Assembly (NCBI GenBank): GCA_046732855.1
Contig: JBKPNX010000227.1
Coordinates: forward strand, 1 to 39,658
From: JBKPNX01 sp046732855
Lineage (GTDB): Bacteria; Pseudomonadota; Alphaproteobacteria; Geminicoccales; Geminicoccaceae
Direction: 5' to 3'
DNA length: 39,658 nt
Position numbers and translations under genes: made by a program. This document shows positions 17,167 through 25,270 of this stretch, piece after piece (the stretch's first letter is position 1; each line of letters starts with the position of its first letter). The notes under the pieces were generated by a model that had not been told where the DNA came from, did not search any database, and worked only from the letters and a program-made list of their open reading frames with translations.

Positions 17167-18159
17167 CTAGCCGATCGGGCCGTTGGGCAGCACCAGGATC
17201 TTGCCGGAGCGTCCCGCGCGCTCGGCGTGAGCCAGCGCTGTCTTGATCTCCTCGATCGGATAGGTCGCCTCGACCTCGACCCGAAGCGTGCCGTCGGCGA
17301 TCCGCGCGGCGAGATCCGCGTACAGCGCCTCGAGATCGGGGCGCGCCATCGCGGTGAGCGCCTTCTGCAGCCAGAAGCCGGTGAGCGTGATGCCCTTGAA
17401 GATGGTGTGGTGGGCCCCGAGCTGGCACGGCTCGCCGGACAGGAGCCCGTAGTTGACCACGGTGCCGCCTTCGCTCAGGCAGTCGGCGAGGCGCAGCACC
17501 ATGGCGCCGCCGATCGCATCGATCGCGAGCCGGATCGCCGCGCCGCCGGTCGCGCCCTGCACGCGCGCGGCCAGACCGTCGCCGTCGACCGCGACCACGT
17601 CGGCGCCGATCGTCTCCAGCGGCTGGCTCAGCGCGCTGCGGCGCACCACGTTGACCGTGCGGATGCCGTCCGCTTTGGCCAGCCTGATCAGGCTGGTGCC
17701 GACGCCGGAGTTGGCGGCGTCCTGGATCAGCCACTCGCCCGGCTGCAACGTTACGTAGCTGCGCAGCATCAAGAGCGCGGTCGCCGGATTGACCTTGAGC
17801 ATGGCGAGCTGGAGCACGTCGGCGTCCGCGGGCACCGCGAGCGCCTGCGCCGCCGGCACCTTGCGCCGCTGGCACCAGTTGTCGCGGCCGAGATTAATCA
17901 CGCGATCGCCCGCCGCGAGGCCCTGCACGTCGGCGCCCACCGCGGCGATCCGACCGACGCACTCGGCGCCGAGCGTCGCGGGCAGCTGCGGCCGCACCGC
18001 ATAGCCGCCGGTGATGGTTAGCAGGTCAGCGGGGTTGATCGGGAACGCTTCGACCTCGATCACCACCTCGTCAGGGCCGGGCGCGCCGACCTCCGGCACG
18101 TCGACGCAGGCGGCGACTTCGTGCGGCGTGCCGAACGCGGTGAACTGCACCTGTTTCAT
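17167..18159 (-). CDS. Zinc-independent MDR oxidoreductase, MECR/enoyl-reductase-like
   Basis: The 330-residue medium-chain dehydrogenase has an N-terminal GroES-like domain (INPADLLTITGGY, PATLGAECVGRIAAVG, GDRVINLGRDNW) and an NADPH-binding Rossmann domain with QDAANSGVGTSLIRLAK. The NSGVGTSLI loop and absence of zinc-ligand cysteines place it with 2-enoyl thioester reductases and related quinone reductases. A substrate cannot be chosen from sequence. The ATG has GGGAGG-like purines upstream. DoxX follows on the same strand. Confidence 0.85.
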   Translation of the reverse strand: MKQVQFTAFGTPHEVAACVDVPEVGAPGPDEVVIEVEAFPINPADLLTITGGYAVRPQLPATLGAECVGRIAAVGADVQGLAAGDRVINLGRDNWCQRRKVPAAQALAVPADADVLQLAMLKVNPATALLMLRSYVTLQPGEWLIQDAANSGVGTSLIRLAKADGIRTVNVVRRSALSQPLETIGADVVAVDGDGLAARVQGATGGAAIRLAIDAIGGAMVLRLADCLSEGGTVVNYGLLSGEPCQLGAHHTIFKGITLTGFWLQKALTAMARPDLEALYADLAARIADGTLRVEVEATYPIEEIKTALAHAERAGRSGKILVLPNGPIG

Positions 18160-18466
18160 GGCGCTCCTCCCGACCGGCCCGCGCTTGGTCTGCGCCTCGA
18201 AGCTAAATACCCATGGTTGGGCGGGCAGCCAAGCGTGAGATTGCGGCGCGCGCTTGGCCGGTCAGCGCCATCTCGTAGCAGCTCGATCTCTGTTCGGCGC
18301 TATGCATGTCCGAGCGCTTCCGGCGCCCGGTCCAGACCAGTAATGCCCGACAGTGCCCAACCCTTCGCACGCCCAGGTAACCAGAAGCTAAATCATTGAT
18401 ATTGGTGCCCGTCTTGGGTTCGTTTGGTATTGCCGACGATACGGAGCGAGCGCGGTCCCGCTGCGG
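18160..18466. other. Short intergenic stretch
   Basis: About 300 bp between the MDR reductase start and the end of the MGMT pseudogene. Nothing is recognised; the AT-richer part near 18385-18430 includes a TTGATATTGG patch but no clear promoter. Confidence 0.3.
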
Positions 18467-19044
18467 CTACCTGCGCCGGCGCGGCGCCGCGACCAGGGGC
18501 AGGCTTTCGAAGAGGGTCGGCCCGGAGCTCGTCCGGGCGCCTTCGATCGACAGCAGGCGGAGCTTGGTTGTGATGCCGCCGTTCGCCGAGAACCCCCCGA
18601 TCTTGCCGCCGGCCGCGAGCACGCGATGGCACGGCACGACGAGCGGAAACGGGTTCTGCCCGAGCGCCTGCCGACGGCGCGGGCCTCGTCGGGTGCGCCA
18701 AGGCGCGCGGCGATGTCGCCGTACGACAGGGTGACGCCGGGCGGAATGGTGCGCGCGATCTCGTAGACCCGACGATCGAACGACGGTACGCCAGCCATGT
18801 CGAGCGCGATGGCGGCGAGGTCGATCGCCTCACCCTGGAGCAGCTGCACGATGCCTTCGATCGCGCGCTGCACTGAGGGCGGCGGTGGCGCCTCGGGCGT
18901 GGCCGGAAAACGCCGCCGCATGCGCGCCCGCATCCTGGCCTCGGACGCCTCCGGGAGCTGGACGCCGACCAGCCCGCGCTCGCCCCACGCGATCCCACAT
19001 GCGCCGATCGCCGTATCGAACAGAGCAAACCCACGCGTCGTCAT
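18467..19044 (-). pseudogene. O6-methylguanine-DNA methyltransferase, single-base frameshift
   Basis: This suicide DNA-repair protein transfers an alkyl group to the cysteine of PCHR. The first frame from ATG 19044 reads through the N-terminal domain and the winged-helix start (RTIPPGVTLSYGDIAARLG) to DEARAVG. Near 18678 the frame is lost. One added base restores ALGQNPFPLVVPCHRVLAAG, GKIGGFSANGGITTKLRLL and an in-frame TAG at 18467-18469. Conservation of the second half, including the active-site cysteine, means the frameshift is recent or a sequence error. As written the protein lacks its active site and has a nonsense tail. Confidence 0.85.
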
Positions 19045-19096
19045 GATCCGCCGACCCTAGCACTGACAGCCCGCGCGCACTTGCCGAATCTTGCTC

Positions 19097-19385
19097 TCAG
19101 ATATGCCGCTGATACCCGGTCAGGCACGATGCCGCGCTCCGTTTGGCCCACCGAACCGTCAACTCATAGATCTCGTGGCTCCGCTGGGTTCGTTGAGTTT
19201 GACGCCGCACGAAAGGGAGCCTGCAATCTCGGTTGGCCAACCAAGTCCGATGCTGCCATTGCACGGCGGAACAAGGTAAATCCTGGGTCATAGGGAGCGC
19301 CAAGCGTGCCGAGCAGCTTGCCTTGATCAAGATGGCGAATGTCCGCTCTCGGCCGAATAACCGACTCGCGGTGCGCGCGGTGCAT
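19097..19385 (-). pseudogene. Probable CaiB/BaiF CoA-transferase fragment
   Basis: Minus-strand frames here give LGAPYDPGFTLFRRAMAASD and LVGQPRL. After a frame change they continue with HEIYELTVRWAKRSAA. The run of F.Rlm.A..L..dpRf....R.......L...t..W resembles the middle of family III CoA-transferases. The piece is short, frame-broken and lacks the N-terminal catalytic aspartate region. It lies just downstream of the UbiD pseudogene on the same strand, suggesting loss of a catabolic operon. Identification is tentative. Confidence 0.35.
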
Positions 19386-19397
19386 GTTGGTTCTTAG

Positions 19398-20174
19398 TCA
19401 CGACCCGACCTTGCAATATGATTGCCGACCCAGACACTGCCGCACTCTCCGCAGCGCCTTCGCAACCTCCAGCTCAGGAGAGACGGCGCGATCCAGTTCG
19501 AGAAGCTCGCCGGCGTTTCGCAGCATCGCACCCATCAGGGTAATGAGCGGTTCATTGCCGATTGCAATCGCTACAGGCAGGTCCTCGCCGCGTGCTTCCG
19601 CATCGCCTTCGATGAAGTGCGATGTCGTGCTGAGGGACGGTCTGGATTCCTAGACGGTTGGGGCCCTTAACCTGTATGCGATAAATTCCCGAATTTTCGA
19701 CCTTGTCGTTATCCCAATCATCTGGCTCACGCGAGACGGTGCACGCCTTGTCGAGGTAATAGCCGCCATCTCCACGGTTGAGACGAAACAGTGGCATAAA
19801 CTCGTAAAGAGTGATGTCCTTGTCGACCACGCCCTCCTGCCATGGCGCGCTGGCAGCGCGCTCCAGCTCGCCCCGATATTGTCGGTAGCGGCGGGCAAAT
19901 CCGAAGAATCGCTCGCGCAGAGGTGCATTTTTCTTCATGCCGAGCGCGAGCGCATGGTTCGGCAGGAACCATGCACGTTCATGACGATCTGCGCATCAGT
20001 GCAACCAGCGACGTTGTTGAAGAGGATGGCCGGGACGGACTCGCCGATTTTGGTCAGGGCGCAAGCGGCAGCCGCCAGATCGGGCTCAAACCTGACTCGC
20101 TCGGTTACGCGGAGCAGCTGCCCCTCCTGCTCCAGCACGGAGAGAAATTCACGAAGGTCCTGATATGCATGCAT
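19398..20174 (-). pseudogene. UbiD-family decarboxylase, truncated and frameshifted
   Basis: UbiD enzymes use prenylated FMN to (de)carboxylate aromatic or unsaturated acids. The N-terminal frame from ATG 20174 gives MHAYQDLREFLSVLEQEGQL and AILFNNVAGCTDAQIVMNVH. One base lost at about 19965 (restored reading SWPNHALALG) moves into the frame with MKKNAPLRERFFGFA and ENSGIYRIQVKGPNRLGIQT plus HDIALH. A second shift near 19615 gives ARGEDLPVAIAIGNEPLITL before an in-frame stop at 19398. A full UbiD is 450-500 residues, so the C-terminal half, including part of the R-E-E catalytic set, is gone. It lies 31 bp behind the flavin split-barrel gene. GC is reduced relative to the flanks. Confidence 0.8.
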
Positions 20175-20205
20175 GAAGTCTGCACCTTCGCCGGAGGCCC
20201 TGTGC

Positions 20206-20703
20206 TTACGCAGCCGCCCGCATGGCGGCGATCTGCCGTTCCCAGCGCGCCAGCACCGCTTGGGGGTCGTGGAGCGAAAAGGTGATGTCGCTCGTGACGT
20301 CGGCGTAGGGCGCAACGTGCTTGCGCGCCGACTCCACCTCGGCCTCGAAGACGGCGAGCAACACGTCCGCGGACGAGGACGCCAGGCGCCGTGCTCGCAT
20401 GCGCAGCTCACAGATGCCGCCGTCGAGAGCCATGGTCAGCGTGACCCGGCCGTCGCGAACGAGATTCACGGTCGTCGTCGACTCGGCGAAAATCACGAAA
20501 CGGATCCGTCCCGGCGGTAAAACGATCATGTCGCCCGCGCTCAGCAGCGCGGTGTGTGGCCAACCTGACGAGTCGACGGTGGACAAGCGGAGCGCCTGGG
20601 TCTTTGCTAGCAAGTCGGTGCCGTCCAAGTACTGCGCCATTTCCGCCGGCACTGCTGCCCCCCCGTCTTGCGGTGGCGTGTACACGCGTTCGGCCTCGCT
20701 CAT
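20206..20703 (-). CDS. Pyridoxamine-phosphate-oxidase-like flavin split-barrel protein
   Basis: The 165-residue protein has the split-barrel pattern: LRLSTVDSSGWPHTALLSAG in the N-terminal strand pair, RIRFVIFAESTTTVNLVRDG near the cofactor-binding region, then a strand VTLTMALDGGICELRMRARR and helices. Such proteins bind FMN, F420 or heme and act as oxidases or reductases. GGAG precedes the ATG. It lies 31 bp upstream of the UbiD pseudogene, so it may be the surviving member of a flavin-linked aromatic-acid operon. No prenyltransferase (UbiX) is nearby. Confidence 0.75.
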   Translation of the reverse strand: MSEAERVYTPPQDGGAAVPAEMAQYLDGTDLLAKTQALRLSTVDSSGWPHTALLSAGDMIVLPPGRIRFVIFAESTTTVNLVRDGRVTLTMALDGGICELRMRARRLASSSADVLLAVFEAEVESARKHVAPYADVTSDITFSLHDPQAVLARWERQIAAMRAAA

Positions 20704-21006
20704 GGTCGGCTCCTACAGCTCACGATAGGCGGTCGATCGGCGGGCGAGCGGACATTCGCAGCTATGTGGCCTGAAATGACCGCTTTTCCACGAGGCGACC
20801 CGTCCCTTGGCGCCTCGGCGGTCAGCTTTGCGCTTATGAGCGGACCTGCCCCCCGTGTGGTCAGCTGCCGATAGCGGATGGCGGCGGTCCGCCTCTGGTC
20901 CTCCTTGTTCGATTGACGAAGCGCAGCCGGACGGCCACAGTTATTGCCGAGGCACACGCGGCTCGCCCCGACGCGGGCCGTCGACGAACAGGGAGGCAGC
21001 GCAGCC
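20704..21006. other. Divergent promoter region, nothing specific seen
   Basis: About 300 bp between the divergently transcribed split-barrel gene and the HpcH-type aldolase. It should contain promoters for both. No clear -35/-10 pairs, inverted repeats or RNA elements were recognised. Confidence 0.35.
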
Positions 21007-21858
21007 ATGGCAGCGCCAGGGCTCAAAGAGATGGCCCAGAGCCGCGAGCTCAAGGTCGGCCACTTCATCGTCGAGTTCGCCACGCCCGGTATCGGCCAGA
21101 TCCTGAAAGCGGCCGGCTGCGATTTCTCGCTGTTTGACTGCGAGCACTCGGGCTTCGGTTTCGAGACGATCAAGAGCGTGCTGCGCTACATGCAGGCCGC
21201 CGATCTGCCCACGATCGTGCGCGTGCCGTCCAAGGAGTACCACCACATCGCGCGCGCCGCCGACATGGGCGCCGAGGGCATCATGCTGCCGATGGTCGGC
21301 TCGCCCGAGGAAGCCGGCGCGATCCTGGACAGCATGAAGTACCACCCGCTCGGGCGGCGCGGCGTCGCGCTCGCGGTGGCGCACGACCGCTACATGCCCG
21401 GGCCGACGCTCGACAAGCTCGCCGAGGCGAACCGGTGGACCACCCTGTTCACCCAGATCGAGACCCGCGACGGCGTCGCGAACGCCGAGGCGATCGCCGC
21501 GCTGGACGGGGTCGACTGCCTGTGGGTCGGGCACTTCGACCTCAGCGCCTCGCTCGGCATTCCCGGCCAGTTCACCCACAAGGATTTCACCGACGCGATC
21601 AGCACGGTGATCAAGGCCTGCCGCAAACACGGCAAGAGCGCGGGCCGGCTCGTGCCGACCGTCGACGAAGGCGTGGCCTTCCACCAGGCCGGCTTCGACT
21701 TCATCTGCTATTCGGGGGACGTCTGGGCGCTGCACGGGGCGGTGCAGCAGGCGGTCAACCAGATCCGCGAGCGAGCGGTCCCGGCCAAGAGGCGAGGCAA
21801 GAACAAGGCTACCGGCATGTCTGGCAACAAGGGCAAATCCGGCAAGAGGCGCAACTAG
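21007..21858 (+). CDS. HpcH/HpaI-family aldolase with basic tail
   Basis: The 283-residue class-II pyruvate aldolase / citrate-lyase-like barrel carries the base His47 in SLFDCEHSGFGFETI, the substrate arginine in IVRVPS, the metal ligands in FTQIETRDGVANAE, and VGHFDLSASLG, all as in HpaI. Such enzymes cleave 2-keto-4-hydroxy acids to pyruvate plus an aldehyde. ATG 21007 was chosen over 20944 because GGGAGG precedes it and the protein then starts in normal register. The last 25 or so residues are an added Lys/Arg/Gly-rich tail (PAKRRGKNKATG, KGKSGKRR) not usual in the family. A D-2-hydroxyacid dehydrogenase follows 10 bp later. Confidence 0.88.
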   Translation: MAAPGLKEMAQSRELKVGHFIVEFATPGIGQILKAAGCDFSLFDCEHSGFGFETIKSVLRYMQAADLPTIVRVPSKEYHHIARAADMGAEGIMLPMVGSPEEAGAILDSMKYHPLGRRGVALAVAHDRYMPGPTLDKLAEANRWTTLFTQIETRDGVANAEAIAALDGVDCLWVGHFDLSASLGIPGQFTHKDFTDAISTVIKACRKHGKSAGRLVPTVDEGVAFHQAGFDFICYSGDVWALHGAVQQAVNQIRERAVPAKRRGKNKATGMSGNKGKSGKRRN

Positions 21859-21868
21859 GGAGGCGGCG

Positions 21869-22915
21869 ATGAGCAAGTTCCGGGTGGCGCTGAGCGGCGA
21901 CTTCAAGAAGCCGGACGGCAGCCCGGCGTTTCCCGATTTCGATCTGTCGCCGCTCGAGCGGAACGCAGCGGTCGAGTACGAATTCATCAAGGCGAACGGG
22001 GTGATCCAGGCCTCGGACCTGGAGGGCTTCGATGCGCTGATCCTCTTGATCCCGCGGATCGAGCCCGCGAGCTTCCCCAAAGACGGCCGCCTCGCGATCA
22101 TCGCGCGCTTCGGGGTCGGCTACGATACCGTCAACGTGCAGGCCTGCACCGACAACGGCTGCGCGCTCGCGATCACGCCGGACGGCGTGCGCCGGCCGGT
22201 CGCGGTGTCGATCATCACCTTCATGCTGGCGCTGACCGGCAAGCTGTTCGGCAAGGACCGGATCACCCGCCAGGGGCCCAAAGGCTGGGCCCAGCGCAAT
22301 GAGCACATGGGCATCGGCCTGGTCGGCCGGACCCTCGGCTCGCTCGGGATCGGCAACATCGGCGCCGAGGTGTTCCGCCTGGCCCGGCCGTTCGACATGA
22401 AGTTCATCGCGCACGACCCGTACGCCGATCCGGCGGTGGCCAGGGATCTCGGCGTGCGCCTGGTCGGGCTCGAGCAGCTGTTCGCCGAATCGGACGTGCT
22501 GTCGGTGAGTTGTCCCTTGAACGAGGAGACCCGGCACATTGTCAATGCCGAGCGCCTCGCCCTGATGAAGCCGAGCGCGTATCTGATCAACACCTCGCGC
22601 GGCCCGGTGATCGACGAGGCGGCGCTGACCAGCGCCTTACAGGAGCGACGGATCGCCGGCGCCGGCCTAGACGTGTTCGAGGAGGAGCCCAGTCCGGCCA
22701 GCAATCCCCTTTACCGGCTCGACAACGCGATCGTGACGCCGCACGCGCTGTGCTGGACCGATCAGTGCTTCGCCGGGATCGGCGCGGCGGACGTCAAGGC
22801 GGTCTTGGACGTCATGCACGGCCGCGTGCCGAGCGGCATCGTCAACCGCGAGATCGTCGACCGGCCGACCTGGCGAGCGAAACTCGAGCGCTATCAGGCC
22901 GTGTTCGGCGGCTGA
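21869..22915 (+). CDS. D-2-hydroxyacid dehydrogenase (phosphoglycerate-dehydrogenase-like)
   Basis: The 348-residue NAD-dependent enzyme has the dinucleotide motif SLGIGNIGAEVFRLARPFD, the catalytic arginine block LINTSRGPVIDEAAL, the glutamate in LDVFEEEP and the histidine in IVTPHAL. It reduces 2-keto acids or oxidises D-2-hydroxy acids. It is 10 bp downstream of the aldolase and has GGGAGG before its ATG, so the two probably work in one pathway handling hydroxy-keto acids. The substrate is unknown. It is convergent with the sugar-type ABC transporter genes. Confidence 0.9.
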   Translation: MSKFRVALSGDFKKPDGSPAFPDFDLSPLERNAAVEYEFIKANGVIQASDLEGFDALILLIPRIEPASFPKDGRLAIIARFGVGYDTVNVQACTDNGCALAITPDGVRRPVAVSIITFMLALTGKLFGKDRITRQGPKGWAQRNEHMGIGLVGRTLGSLGIGNIGAEVFRLARPFDMKFIAHDPYADPAVARDLGVRLVGLEQLFAESDVLSVSCPLNEETRHIVNAERLALMKPSAYLINTSRGPVIDEAALTSALQERRIAGAGLDVFEEEPSPASNPLYRLDNAIVTPHALCWTDQCFAGIGAADVKAVLDVMHGRVPSGIVNREIVDRPTWRAKLERYQAVFGG

Positions 22916-23031
22916 CGCGGGCGCCAGCCGGATCCAATAGTCGTCCTTGCCGCAGCCAGACACCAATCCGGACCGCAAACCGCGGAGCGAAGTCCTCCAG
23001 GCCCCGCGCAGCGGGCTCCTCGGTCTTACCC

Positions 23032-24087
23032 TCAGCCCTTGACCGCGCCGATCAGCATGCCGCGCCGGATGTAGCGCTCGAGCGCGACCGCCATCGCGAC
23101 CACCGGCACGATCATGATCAGGATCAGCACCGACATGTACCACCACTGCGGCCCGCGCGTCGCGTTCTGCGCCGCGATCAACAGCGGCAGGGTCTGGGTG
23201 TCCGCGGTCGAGAGCATCAGGGCGAGCAGATACTCGTTCCAGGTCAGGATCAGCATCAAGAGGAACGCCGAGGCGAGCGATGGCCGCGAGATCGGCAGCA
23301 CGATCTTGCGGAAGATCGTGAAGCGCGAGGCGCCGTCGATCATCGCCGATTCCTCGAGCTCGAGCGGGATCGCCTGGAACGAATCGCGCATCAGCCAGAC
23401 CACGATCGGAAGGTTGACCGCGACGTACGTGATGATCAGGGCGGCGAGCGAATCGCGCAGCCCGATCTGCTGGAACAGCACGTACACCGGGATGACCACC
23501 GCGACGGGCGGCAGAATGCGCTGGGAGATCATCCAGAACGCGATGTCATCGTTGCCGAGCGCGCGCCGGAAGCGGCGGCCGAGGGTCTGGGTCAGCAGCA
23601 GGAAGAGGGCGAGCGCCGCGGCGACCGCGATCGACCACGACAGGCCGACGCCGACGATCGCGGCGACCGCGAGCAGGACGCAGCCGGCGAACAGTGCGAT
23701 GTTGCCAAGCCGCGGCCGATACTGCATGCGCGCGAGGCCGTAGCCCGCCATGCTGCCGAGCGCGAGCGCGAGCGCCGAGCTGAGCAGCGCCACGATCACG
23801 CTGTTGAGGTACGGCCGGAAGGTGTCGTGGCCGAGGTCGAGGAAGATGTATTTCCAGGCGTGCGCCGAGGGCCGAAAATCCACCCACATCAGGTAGAACG
23901 GCCCGTCGTTGACGTCGATCGGCTGCTTGAACGAGGTGATGAACACCCAATACAGCGGGAACAGCACGACGAAGGCCCACGAGCCGAGCAGCGCGTAGGA
24001 CGCGGCCATGCTCAGCCGCGACGGGTCGAGCGGCGATCTCCGCCGCAACAGCCGCACGCTCGTCCCATTACGGCCCGCACCGGTCAC
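23032..24087 (-). CDS. ABC transporter permease, MalG type with extra membrane insert
   Basis: The 351 residues form the second inner-membrane permease of a sugar-type importer. GTG 24087 was chosen because it overlaps the upstream permease stop as GTGA; the much longer open frame running upstream is a shadow. The coupling (EAA) loop is EESAMIDGASRFTIFRKIVL, and the C-terminus ends RRGMLIGAVKG. Typical MalG proteins are about 280 residues. The excess is an insert at about 125-180 containing two additional hydrophobic stretches (ALFAGCVLLAVAAIVGVGLS, WSIAVAAALALFLLLTQTLG) between the usual second and third spans. No ATPase gene lies nearby. Confidence 0.85.
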   Translation of the reverse strand: MTGAGRNGTSVRLLRRRSPLDPSRLSMAASYALLGSWAFVVLFPLYWVFITSFKQPIDVNDGPFYLMWVDFRPSAHAWKYIFLDLGHDTFRPYLNSVIVALLSSALALALGSMAGYGLARMQYRPRLGNIALFAGCVLLAVAAIVGVGLSWSIAVAAALALFLLLTQTLGRRFRRALGNDDIAFWMISQRILPPVAVVIPVYVLFQQIGLRDSLAALIITYVAVNLPIVVWLMRDSFQAIPLELEESAMIDGASRFTIFRKIVLPISRPSLASAFLLMLILTWNEYLLALMLSTADTQTLPLLIAAQNATRGPQWWYMSVLILIMIVPVVAMAVALERYIRRGMLIGAVKG

Positions 24088-25256
24088 GGCCGCGCCTCGC
24101 CCGCGGCCGGGCGGACGAACGCGAGCATCGACAGGCACACGAACGTCACCAGGAACAGCAGCATGTAAGCGACCGCGGCCGAGCCGCCGAGGTCGAGCGC
24201 GCGCCAGGCGACGAAGGCGTGCAGCGTCATCGATTCCGAAGCGATCCCCGGGCCGCCGTTGGTCAGCACGTTGGGCAGATCGATGATCTTGAACGCCTCG
24301 ATCGCCCGGATCAGCAGGACCGTGACTGAGACCGGCAGGATCGCCGGCCAGGTGACGTAGCGGAAGACCTGCCAGCGGCTGGCGCCGTCCACGAGTGCGG
24401 CCTCGCGCTGGTCCTGCGGCTGGCTCTCGATCGCGACCAGCAGGACGACGAACATGAACGGGATCCACTGCCAGGCATCGCCGATCATCACGGCAAGGCG
24501 GGCGCCCCAGGGATCGACCAGCCAAGAGGTCTCGGTCCAGCCGAAATACTGCCAGACCGGCGTGAACGGGCCCTTCGTGGTGTCCGACAGCATGCGGAAG
24601 GTGTAGGCGATGCCGACCGGCGTGATCATCATGGGCAGGAAGAACACCACCCGGAAAAACGTGCGGCCCGGCAGGTTCTGCGCGCACAAGAGGGCGAGCC
24701 CGAGGCCGATACCGTACTGCGCGAGCACGCCGAAGCCGACGTAGACTAGGGTAACCACGAGGCTGCCGGGGCGGCCATCGCCGCTGTTGGTCGAGAGGAT
24801 GAGGAGCACGAGAAGAAAGGCCCCCGCGCTCGCCATGCTGCGCCCGAGCAGGCCCGCCAGCCTGGCGTTCGGGGCCCGGGCATGGCGGATGAGCGACGCG
24901 ATCAGCCCGAGCGCGACCGCGCCGAGCACGGCCCAACCGACCGCCGACAGCTCACCGAAAGTGCCGAGGAAATGAAACTGCTCGCTGCCGAGCAGCAGTT
25001 TCTTGTAGTTCAAGAGGCCGATGAACTTGAGCTCGAAGCCGCCTTTGACGAACTTGAAGCGCGCCAGCGACAGGTAGAGCGAGACGAGCAGCGGGAAGAT
25101 CGACATCGCGAGCACGACCAGCACGGCCGGCATGATGAACACCGCCGGCGCATGCCGGTCGAGCCCCCGACTGAACCGATCCCAGAGGCGGGACCGCGCC
25201 GCGGCGGGCGCGCGCGCCGGCCCGGCAAAGGCGCTCGGGTCGTCGCGCGTCGCCAC
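24084..25256 (-). CDS. ABC transporter permease, MalF type with extra membrane insert
   Basis: The 390-residue membrane protein has a first span at about 38-62 (FIMPAVLVVLAMSIFPLLVS), the usual core (FFRVVFFLPMMITPVGIAYT) and the EAA coupling loop QREAALVDGASRWQVFRYVT, followed by FKIIDLPNVLTNGGPG. Members are generally about 300 residues. Here residues of about 102-163 form an additional part with two hydrophobic stretches (AVGWAVLGAVALGLIASLIR, SMASAGAFLLVLLILSTNSG) before the first core span. The start is 14 bp after the binding-protein stop, and it overlaps MalG by 4 bp. Confidence 0.85.
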   Translation of the reverse strand: MATRDDPSAFAGPARAPAAARSRLWDRFSRGLDRHAPAVFIMPAVLVVLAMSIFPLLVSLYLSLARFKFVKGGFELKFIGLLNYKKLLLGSEQFHFLGTFGELSAVGWAVLGAVALGLIASLIRHARAPNARLAGLLGRSMASAGAFLLVLLILSTNSGDGRPGSLVVTLVYVGFGVLAQYGIGLGLALLCAQNLPGRTFFRVVFFLPMMITPVGIAYTFRMLSDTTKGPFTPVWQYFGWTETSWLVDPWGARLAVMIGDAWQWIPFMFVVLLVAIESQPQDQREAALVDGASRWQVFRYVTWPAILPVSVTVLLIRAIEAFKIIDLPNVLTNGGPGIASESMTLHAFVAWRALDLGGSAAVAYMLLFLVTFVCLSMLAFVRPAAGEARP

Positions 25257-25270
25257 CGCCAGGTCGGGCT

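Noticed and set aside
22510..24168. 552-codon plus-strand frame across the 3' end of the hydroxyacid dehydrogenase and the MalG-like gene
   Set aside because: It overlaps clear genes in another frame or strand and has an Arg/Asp/Gln-rich composition without any domain.
24088..24936. Extended start for the MalG-like permease
   Set aside because: The upstream 283 codons overlap the MalF-like gene in another frame and are not membrane-like; the GTGA overlap at 24084-24087 is the natural start.
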